Shown piece by piece: positions 44,416 through 52,740 of a DNA stretch of 64,000 bases. A program made the position numbers and the translations under genes. Below the pieces are notes generated by a model. That model searched no databases. It saw only the letters and a program-made list of their open reading frames with translations, and had not been told where the DNA came from. Origin of the DNA: Amorphophallus konjac (Eukaryota; Streptophyta; Magnoliopsida; Alismatales; Araceae); assembly GCA_022559845.1 (NCBI GenBank), contig CM040117.1, positions 11,680,856 through 11,744,855 of the forward strand. The letters are read 5' to 3'. The number at the start of each line of letters is the position of its first letter. The first letter of the stretch is position 1.

Positions 44416-44577
44416 AATGGAGGGTGCCCGTGGGGCACAATGGAGGGTGCCCGTGGGGCACAATGGAGGGGTACCGTGGGTACCAAAGGGAGGGGCACAC
44501 GTGGGTGCCAATAGGAAAGGGCACACGTGGGTGCCGATAGGAAAGGGCACACGTGGGTGCCAATAGGAGGGGGTAAT
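44416..44577 (-). repeat. palindrome ladder beside the Tat primer site
   Basis: Six consecutive units of about 25-28 bp each contain a palindrome: GTGCCCGTGGGGCAC twice, GGTACCGTGGGTACC once, and GGCACACGTGGGTGCC three times, separated by AATGGAGG or AATAGGAAAG linkers. The second Tat-like element has three such units at about 56524-56600. Both lie 20-50 bp from the primer site, inside the 5' leader RNA. Confidence 0.8.
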
Positions 44578-44596
44578 CAAAAGAAAAATAGTGGAT

Positions 44597-44614
44597 GTCC
44601 CACCGTGATCACCA
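44597..44614 (-). other. Tat primer-binding site, tRNA-Arg-like
   Basis: On the - strand TGGTGATCACGGTGGGAC lies three bases from the LTR end. The second Tat-like element has TGGCGATCACGGTGGGACC (56627-56645). It resembles the 3' end of a plant tRNA-Arg, the primer reported for Ogre elements; I recall that similarity rather than having computed it. Confidence 0.65.
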
Positions 44615-44617
44615 ATT

Positions 44618-45918
44618 TATAGATTCTAAGAAATCCACTTAGAACAATTAAAAATAAAAGAATTAAGCATGCACGAGGTGTTAATAAGGAGAGTGATCGC
44701 CAGAGGGGTTACCTCAAAAAGAAGGGAAATTGATCGCGAATACCTGGTGAGAAAAGGGATGCGGGATGATTGTGGATTTCTTCCTCCTCCTTCTACCGGC
44801 CGGCCGATGAAGGGGGTTTTTTCTTATTGATTACCCTTAAACAAATCACAAACAAACAAGATTAAAAGGGATTAGCCAAGTGTAGTATCAATCCTCAAAT
44901 AGAATAAGGTGATGAAAGAAAAGCATGAAGTGTGCACCTTTTGGTTTCTTTAAAAACCCCTAAGAGAACTAGGGAAAGGAGACGTGATGCAAAGCTAATG
45001 CAAGAAATCACTATAATGAACAGTGGGATGATGATGTGCTAATGTAAAGAACTCCCTGCTGTTCCTGACAACAGTAAAGGGAGAAACCAAATTTGGCTTG
45101 CAGCTGATGTAAGAGGAGGAAGCAGACCACCGAAGGATCAAAGGTTGTGCAGGAAAGGGAAGTGGAAACTCCTCTCCGCGTGAAGGAAACCTGCTGCTCT
45201 CTGTGTCGATCTCTCTGTTCTCTCTGTGTTGCTATTAGCTAAAGCTCCCTCTCTTTTTTGTTGTTCTCTCTGTTTCTTCCTACTATCAGCTCCCCTCGCG
45301 CGAGCACAACCCACAGCTCTATTTATAGGGTTCAAAACACAGACTTGGTGGGATAAGAACAGGCAAGACTCATCTACGGCAAGGTCTCTACTTCCCTAAT
45401 CGAACATGGTGACCAAAACATAGCAGGGAACTCTCCAGGAAAGGGGTGTTCAAGCAGGACACGGAAGGGTGGAAGACGACCCACGGAAAGGCGTTATTCG
45501 AAATTGACGACCTTGGTCAAGGCATTAATTAAAATCACGACTGGGACAAAGGCGTTAATTCATGGATTTACTTTTAGTAATGAAAACATTCTTTATTTGA
45601 AAATGATGAAGAGACGCCTGAGAGAGAGGCGTTAATTCAAAACACGACCCATAGAGGGACGTTAATTCTTGTTTTCTAATTTTGAGTAGGATTCGTAAAA
45701 GTCCAGAAACTGACGTCTTTTGGATCAGTCGTCCTTTCTTTGAGAAACGCCCCGGCCCAAGCCGTTATTTAAAACACGCCCTACGTAGAGTCGTGAATTA
45801 CAAAAACACAAAAATAGAAAAAAATTTTCATATTATGGAAATATTGAAGTTCACTTTGGGGCGTTAATATGGTGACATGAGATTTAATCAACATAGTATC
45901 AATTTTGGTGTGTCTACA
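44618..45918 (-). repeat. 5' LTR of the Tat element
   Basis: The LTR is 1301 bp. The terminal TGTAGA is mutated to TATAGA at 44618-44623. The promoter-side TATA box on the - strand is at 45319-45328. It carries the same eight short inverted repeats as the other LTR (about 45478-45862). Confidence 0.92.
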
Positions 45919-45923
45919 CTAGC

Positions 45924-46300
45924 CATTTCCAAACTAATTTACTTTGAAATAAATTCAAGGTTAGGGGTTTCAGGGGTCCAATAGATGAAATATCGATCTG
46001 ATCGACATGCCGATTGTTCCAACGCGACCTGGGTGGGGAGTGTGACTTGGGGGAGTTGACGGAATCCAAAATGGATATCTGGTTTGGGCTCGGTGCTCAA
46101 ACTATCCATTTCTTTCCAAACTATTTTAGTTTAAAATAAATATAAGGCCTGAGATTTCAGGGGTCCAAAATGTGAAATACCGATGTGATTGGCATGCCGA
46201 TTATTCGAACATGACATGGGTAGGGAGTGTCACTTGAGAGAGCTGACGGAATGTAAAATGAATACCCAGTTTGGCCTCGACGCTCAAATCAAAACTAATT
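45924..46300 (+). repeat. about 181-bp tandem repeats in the CACTA intron, right part
   Basis: The array broken at 18637 resumes with CATTTCCAAACTAATTT. Copies of the GACCTGGGTGGGGAGTGTGAC block occur at about 46025 and, more diverged, at about 46214. Joining both sides rebuilds the expected repeat order, supporting the CTAGC target site. Confidence 0.85.
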
Positions 46301-46420
46301 TAAAGAATTCATCTTCATATTATCTACTTTCGAATTTAAAAAATAAAAAAGATATTTAATTAAATTTATTATTAATTATTTTTATTTAAATCTATTTAAT
46401 ATTATTTTTCTGTGATGTAG

Positions 46421-46486
46421 GATCCTCCTGCAGCTGGTGATGGTGGAGATGCTATAGATGAGGATGATCCAGTGTATATCTCCTGA
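46421..46486 (+). pseudogene. last exon of the CACTA second gene
   Basis: After the acceptor TGATGTAG the frame DPPAAGDGGDAIDEDDPVYIS ends with TGA at 46484-46486. Short acidic final exons of this kind close Transposase_24-type genes in CACTA elements. Confidence 0.6.
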
Positions 46487-46715
46487 TTTTTTTTATGATA
46501 TTGTGAAAAAATGACACTTTTGAATTAATGTAACTGTATTTTTTTTATTCATTGAGTTATGTGTTGTGGATGTTGTTTATTGTATGTTGTGTGGATGTTG
46601 TTTATTATGTGTTGTATATGTTGTTTATTGCGTGTTTTATGTTGAGTTGTATATGTTGTGTTGTATAATTGTAGTTTTAAACAGGTTTTTAGAATTTTCA
46701 AATATATATAAAAAA
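46487..46715 (+). repeat. A/T-rich region with TTGTTTATTGTGTGTTGT-type repeats
   Basis: Degenerate repeats of GTTGTTTATT and GTTGTATATGTT fill 46558-46680. No coding sequence is seen. Confidence 0.6.
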
Positions 46716-47370
46716 TGGAGAGAAATTTTCGACGAAATTCTGACATTCTATCAAAACTATGTCAGAAATTAATGACATTTTTTTGACAAAAAATTGTTTG
46801 TCAAAAATATTTTTAATTTTACTATTATGTATTACCGACGTTTTATCGACGACATGTATTTCCGTCGGAAATTTTTCTGACGTATTTTTGGACAGAAACA
46901 TTTTTCTGTCGAAAACTTTTGTAAAATTTTAATTAATTAAATATATATATTACCGACGAAATACTGACGAAATAAATTCTCGTCGAAATTTTTTCCGATG
47001 TATTTCCAACGAAATACCATCCGTCGAAAATAATTTTTAATTTTAATATTAATTAAAAGAATTTATTATCGACGTATTTTTCAACAAAATTATTTTTGTC
47101 AAAAATATTAATTAATTTTCTTATTATTAAAAGTTATTAATTACCGACATAAATATCGATGAAAATATCAACGGAATATGTTTGTCGGTAATTTTCGACG
47201 AATTTCTGGCGGAAATATATTACGTCGGAAATTAGCGACCCAATTTTTTTGACTAAATGATTCCGTCAGAAATACGTTGGAAATGTACGTCGGAAAAGTC
47301 ATTTCCGACAGATTTGCGACAGATTTTCGACTGAATTAGGACGTCGAAAATTATGATTTTTCTTGTAGTG
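46716..47370 (+). repeat. CACTA 3' subterminal repeats and terminal inverted repeat
   Basis: Dense CGACGAAAT, TTTCCGTCGGAAAT and ACGTCGGAAA motifs in both orientations lead to the terminus at 47355-47370. TAA follows and could be half of the 3-bp target duplication, but the left end is outside the window. Confidence 0.88.
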
Positions 47371-47712
47371 TAAGTTCGTGTTGTTCCGTGCATGAAGTAC
47401 ATCCACAAGCTGCAAATGACCTCTCACCTCTTCCCCTTAAAAAATTCACCATCCAATGGTAAAGATTGCATTTAGTGACTAATCCAAAATTGGCGCCATT
47501 TTAATTACAGCTTGTTTCGAAATGCCTTCAATACTAAAGAGATCTATGTGAATCAAGACAAGTATTACTAGAATATGACCCCTACCTCATGCATATCTAG
47601 ATGAACCTACAATATTTTCAACTGAGCAGACATGTTTTGCTTCTGAATTTACACAGATCATGAAGTGTTCTCGCATCAGATAAACATCTAACATGTTCAT
47701 CAGATTTCAGAT
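47371..47712. other. sequence between the CACTA end and the LINE fragment
   Basis: No gene or repeat is recognised. It may be unique host sequence or a decayed upstream part of the LINE. Confidence 0.4.
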
Positions 47713-48190
47713 ATGAGGAACTCATTCTGTGGACAGCAAAAAAATGCAAAGATTATATTCTATTGGTGTATGCTATTTGCAGATGATATTGTTTTAATTG
47801 ATGAGAGTATTGATGCTCTAAATGCTAAGTTAGAGCATTGGAGACTTACCTTGGAGTCTAAAGATTTTAAAATTAGTAGGAGTAAGTCAGAGTTTATGCA
47901 CTGTAATTTTAGTAATGGGAGAGTGGTTCAGGAAGACATGGTTCTAATTGATGGACATAACATTCCGAAGAGTAGTAGCTTTCGATATTTAGGGTCTATC
48001 ATACAAGAGAATGTGGAGATTTATGATGACGTTACGCATAGGATTAAGGCAGGCTGGTTAAGATGGAGAAATGCATCAGGTGTCCTTTGTGATCGTCGTA
48101 TGCCTGTGAAACTCAAAGGGAGGCTTTATAGAACGGCTGTGAGACCTGCTTTGTTATATGGTACCGAGTGTTGGGCAGTACGAAAGGAAC
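47713..48190 (+). pseudogene. LINE reverse transcriptase fragment
   Basis: The reading frame contains MLFADDIVLIDES, the LINE form of the catalytic (F/Y)ADD motif, at about 47770-47810. KLEHWRLTLESKDFKISRSKSEFM, SSFRYLGSIIQ, HRIKAGWLRWRNASGVLCDRRMP and LYRTAVRPALLYGTECWAVRKE follow, a typical order for plant LINE RT C-terminal halves. It is truncated at the left and cut at 48190 by the chromovirus LTR (its rest would lie beyond 64000). The open frame runs by chance into the LTR up to 48354. Confidence 0.88.
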
Positions 48191-48339
48191 TGATGTGGCA
48201 CAGCCCAAAGACCACTAAATATGATAAGGTGACCCTAGGACTTAGACCCGCAAGCATACAAGCGCTCAATGATTCTCACAACGACGATTTCTGCTCACTC
48301 GGTTCACACGTTCACCCGGTGGGTCCGGGAGATGATGGT
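48191..48339 (-). repeat. chromovirus 3' LTR, distal fragment left of the nested Tat-like element
   Basis: These 149 bp are identical by eye to 63278-63426. The last five bases ATGGT are the target duplication of the nested element and recur at 58355-58359. Confidence 0.9.
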
Positions 48340-49975
48340 TGTAGATCTATTTAAAATCCACTTAAGAAAAAATATTAATAATAGGCAATAATCAGTAATG
48401 TGGAGAAAAACATGCACGAGGTGCACAAGAGGAGTTTGTGATCGCCAGAGACACGAGGGTCTCAAAGAGGAGATTGATATGGAGAGATGATCGTAAAATA
48501 CCTCAAAAGATGCGGGGGATGTGAGTACTCCTTTTATCTTCAAGATCGGCCGGCCGACGAAGAGAGTCTTCAATCAATTACCCTTGTAAGAAAGACAACA
48601 ACACCAATAAAGATATACATTAGAACATGGTGTGTAGCATCAAATCCTAAATAAAGATATAGGTGAGCATGAAAAATATGAACAATACACACCTTAAGGG
48701 GATTGCCCTTAAACCCCTATGCAAAGAGGGTGTGGGGAGATGTATGATGCATGCAAATAAATAAAAGTAAGGGAAGTGTGCAAGAGATGCACTATGGGGA
48801 GATCTCAATATGATGGTTGAGAAAAATCAATAACAATGATGCATGCATGACTTAATGAAAAATACAAATAAGGGGAGATAAGATAGAAAATTCTTGTTTG
48901 GGTGGCTTCTTTGGCTTGAATGCTCGATGGGAGGAAGCCTCAAAGGGATGAAGAGTTGAACCGTGGAAGAAGCCCCCCCCCTTAGCCAAGAACAGCCTAC
49001 CTTCGGTTCCTGTAAAAAGAAAAGAAGAACAACAGAAGGAAAAGAGAAGAAACAGAAGAAGAAGAAGAATAAGAAGAAGAAGAAGAAAGAAGAATACGGA
49101 GAAGACAGAAGAGGAAGAAGGAGAAACAAAAAAGAAAGCAGAAGAAGAAAACAGAAGAAGAAAAAGAAGCAGCAGAAGAAAAACGAAGAACCTCCCAACC
49201 AACCCATTAACAGAGCTCGGAAGCTCTATTAATAAGATAGAAAAGGGATAAGAAGGAAAGAGTCCAAAGGAGGAAGGGATAAGAACGGGCAAGAGCCAAA
49301 ACCAAGTAGGCATCTATCGAAGCAAGGACTCTCTGGGGAAAGGGCCGCGTAGCCAGAAGGTAAAACACGCCTTAGGTTAGGGCGTCAATTTACGAATTGA
49401 CGACTTACGAAGAGGGCGTTTCTCAGAAACACGCCCTGCACAAGGGCGTTTCTCAAAAACCAAATTTAGCAATAAAAACTCCCCATATTTGAAAAATGTA
49501 AAACACGCCTTAATCAAAGCCACTTTTTCAAAAACGCGCCCCTGGGAAGGGCGTTAATTTCAAGAGCTCAAATGGGGAAGTCGGTCATACCAAAAGAATT
49601 AACGCCCTCAGGTGAGGTCGTCCTTTCTTTAAAAACGCCCTTGGTTAAGTCATGTTTCATGAAAAACACGCCCTTACCCAGGTCGTGAATTTAGAAAATT
49701 CATAAAATAGATAAAATGGGGAGAAATAGATAAAATGGGAAGGACACGCCCTAGAACAGGGCGTGTTTCAAAAACACGCCTCTGATGATGGCGTGAATTC
49801 AAAAAAAATAGAGATAAATGCCCAAAAAATCCGAAAAATAGGAAAAATGGGGAAAATAGGAGAAATTCAAGAAAAGTGGGAAAACCACTCAAATAAGCTG
49901 ATTTGAGGGTCAAATGGGGCATCGCAGAGCGATATGAAATGTACTCACAGTAACGTCAATTTTGGCGTGTCTACA
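48340..49975 (-). repeat. 3' LTR of the pol-less Tat-like element
   Basis: The LTR is 1636 bp. It contains a GAA-type microsatellite at about 48963-49190 and ten inverted repeats of the RACGMC...GKCGT family at about 49364-49795. The two LTR copies differ by a longer microsatellite in the other copy and only a few substitutions. Confidence 0.92.
48990..49190. repeat. GAA/AAG microsatellite in LTR
   Basis: An almost pure purine run of AAGAAGAAG and AGAAGAA units. Its apparent reading frames (poly-Lys/Glu or poly-Phe/Leu) are artefacts. The homologous run in the other LTR is at about 57330-57555 and is longer. Confidence 0.9.
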
Positions 49976-52740
49976 GCTGCCCCGCCTTGGCGTCTGCTTT
50001 GCAAGGGAGCAGAGCAAACTGAAAAGTAGATACCAAGGTGTGATGAGACACGCAACCAACATCACTTGATGAGAATGAAATCAAAAGCTCGAGATGAAGC
50101 CAATCTCGGGAAATCCAATGAAATCAACAATGTTTGGATAAAAAGGGGAGATGTGCACGCGGTGCACGAAGGAGATAAAATAAATGATCAACTTCCAACG
50201 CGGTGGAAGTACCTCAGGTCACAAACCTGCAAGTTTCACCATTGGGGAGCGGTTACCAGCCAGTGGACGTGCTGCAGCCAAGGTGGATCAAAGGAAAGGA
50301 GATTAAAAATAAGATGATAAAAATCCAAACAATGAGTTTTCGAGAAAATCACCCAAAACAGCGACAAAACGCACTGAAGACTCAATTCGGCAAGGAAAAT
50401 CTCATATCGAGAAAGATTAAGATCAATTTGACCCACAAAAACAGCTTATCAGAATGATTTTTTCAACAATTGTTTCAAATTCCTACATGAATGCATGCTG
50501 GGTTTAAAGGGAAAAATAAATCAAATGAAAATATAGAATAATCAAGGATAATATTGTTAAACTGCCAAGACTGGGTCAAGAAACCGATTTCGCGAGCTGA
50601 TACTAAGCCGAAGCCCGTTTATCCACGCACCAATTCGTAAAAAGGGAACCATCGTCCCCAATCTTGGACGGCTCAACGGCCTATCCGTGTGACTAAGACT
50701 CCTCTGGAATTATCATTGTTTTTGATGAAGGAGAACTCAAATTCCAGATTTACCAAAGCCACAAGGTCCTTGATATAATCTAGTAGCATATGTAACATAT
50801 AGTAGAATGCATACAGGGAGATGGTGATATCAATAAGCATGGGAACTGAGAAATGAGCTGCAAGCACCGTGGGACTTTGAGTGATGATGCCCTACCGGCG
50901 GGACCAAGAGCCTCTTCCTGCGCTCAAAAATTCATTAGCCACGATATAAAAGATAACAAACAATGAAGAAGGCATTTTAAGCATAGCAATCATCAAAGCA
51001 TCAATTATAGCATGTATGTGGCATGAAGCATAAGCATTGTTTCAAATCATAGCATTGTTTCTTGTTTCATCATGAGGAGACAATCTTGGCTAATCAAGAT
51101 TTGGAGATGAATGATCAAGATCTGATAAGGCCAATCGGCGGAGTGATCAGATGAAATTAGCAGGAGTTGATTAAAATGATTTGGAGATGAATAATAATCA
51201 GGAGATATAATAGGGAGATGACAATCAAAATGCCCCTGGGTGTTATAAGAATATCGGGAGGAATCAGAAGATTGATAGCAATAAGTGGAGAGAGGACTCA
51301 TCCCGTACTCCTGGTCCTTGCAAAGTTATTCTTGCAAAACACCATCAGACAATACAATGCAATTTTTTTAGATTTTGGAAATATGCAAATTTTTATGAGT
51401 TTTGAAAAAGATATTCCAATTTTTTATGGATTTTGAAAATATTCAAATTTTTTAGGAGATTTTAGAAATATTCAAATTTTTGTGGAGATTTTAGAAATAT
51501 TCAAATTTTTGTGGAGATTTTAGAAATATTCAAATTTTTGTGGAGATTTTGACTTAGACATTGTTAATGCAGCATCAAGGGGTGTTTTGAACCACTAGCT
51601 AGGGGTCCTTGTTCCTTCCCTTTTCGCTAAAAACTGCCCAAAGCTGGACGTGCATTGAAAGTGGCGTCCCATAACCGACCGCCATTAATTAACGGTGCCC
51701 CTACCAAGGCCATACCCAAGAAACATTCGGTCTTGGAGGAAGAAGAGAAGAATAATTGGAGATAAGCTTTGTGCAGGATGGGAGATATCAAGACCTGAAT
51801 TCCTTCCAAGGTGTTAACCCTCAAAGAGGTAGTCTGTTGTGCCGGGGCTTTGTGCCTTTAATTTTTAGACCCTTGACATGCATACGACCAGGGTTTTCCC
51901 TGCGGGGACTTTGCCACTCTTGTCATGCCATAATTCCTAATTGCAATTATCAAAATTCTGATTTGATTTTCATAATAGCCCTTTTGGCTAGATGTATATC
52001 ATGAAAGCTCATATGAAAACTCATATTGATTTTGGGTCAAGACTGCCCCTATTTGAGACTCCTCTCGTATTGGGGATTTACCAAGGTTGGTCATCTTATC
52101 CGTCAACCTCTTGTACCTGCATTCGGCCGAGTAAAGAAGAGAAAAAGACTTTCAGAAATTCATGGCATGGCCAAGGTAGGAACGGTGTTTTATCAAGGAG
52201 CCGGCTAAGGACGCCGTGAAGTGTGTGGAATGCCCAGCTAAGTGTTGCTCTTAACAAGCGGGGAGAGAATGTTGAATTCCCAGCGCGAGTTTTTATTAAC
52301 CAAGAGTGCTGCATAGCAAGCCTAAAGACTCTTTTTTTTCTTTTCTTTTTCTTTTTTTTTTCTTAAACAAATAATTCAACAAAAGCCTAAGATAAAGGTT
52401 TAAAACACCACTCTTAATCTTGTTAAGAAGCACTTGATTTTGAAGATCATCGTGAAGCAATGAGAAAATGATAGCATGAAAATGCGTACTTACGCCAATA
52501 TATTACCTTGCAACCTTTGTTGAAGCAACTGCCGCTAGAGGTGATCATCATGGGATTTGTCCTCTTTTACAGAAAAAAGATTGGAAGCAAAGGATTGAAA
52601 GTGGCTTAACAAGACGGAATGGTGCCCAGACCAGACTCAGACGAAATAAGGAGAAAAGGAAGAGAGGCGAGGGCTAGAACTCCCTCACTAAGGTGCGGAG
52701 ACCCTGATCACATGGAACAGTCTACAGAAGAAGCGGAGAA
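49976..52740 (-). other. 3' non-coding region of the pol-less Tat-like element
   Basis: The polypurine tract lies at 49976-49990. Segments at 50240-50290 and 50580-50700 match the Tat element at 20160-20230 and 20525-20650. The segment 51840-51925 matches 28080-28160. A 29-bp tandem repeat (GTGGAGATTTTAGAAATATT plus CAAATTTTT) runs at about 51451-51555. No PMD gene is present here, unlike in the Tat element. Short frames show no domain. Confidence 0.65.

Larger units (their letters stand above)
18638..45918 (-). mobile_element. Tat/Ogre-type Ty3/gypsy retrotransposon with antisense PMD genes
   Basis: LTRs at 18638-19915 and 44618-45918 are flanked by the perfect target duplication CTAGC (18633-18637 and 45919-45923). 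On the - strand the order is 5' LTR (right), primer site at 44597-44614, leader, gag-protease, putative intron, RT-RNase H, second RNase H, integrase, a 9-kb 3' region with two PMD genes on the opposite strand, polypurine tract (19916-19930) and 3' LTR. The second RNase H, the extra 3' region and the Arg-like primer site are Tat/Ogre traits. Without the nested element at 37250-43774 it is about 20.7 kb. The long gag-protease and integrase frames are open, but pol has two frame breaks, near 30530 and 29985. Confidence 0.93.
1..47370 (+). mobile_element. CACTA (En/Spm) DNA transposon, 5' end outside window, heavily nested
   Basis: The right end at 47355-47370 reads GATTTTTCTTGTAGTG, the reverse complement of the CACTACAAGAAAAATC terminus typical of plant CACTA elements. 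Repeats built on TTTCCGACGGAAAT and its variants occur at 1-400 and again at 46716-47354, as expected for subterminal arrays that bind transposase. Between them lie a TNP2-type transposase gene and a second gene of the Transposase_24 class, both on the + strand. Two LTR elements with clear 5-bp target duplications (5425-14645 and 18638-45918) interrupt it. Removing them and their duplications leaves about 10.9 kb of CACTA sequence in the window, normal for an autonomous member. Both genes are full of stops, so it is probably immobile. The left terminus and the 3-bp target duplication cannot be checked. Confidence 0.9.

Noticed and set aside
48191..48354. C-terminal extension of the LINE RT frame
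   Set aside because: The frame runs by chance from the LINE fragment into the LTR at 48191; not a real fusion gene.
48827..49313. Phe/Leu-rich membrane-like frames in the pol-less Tat LTR (also 57096-57692)
   Set aside because: They are translations of the GAA microsatellite in reverse, not membrane proteins.
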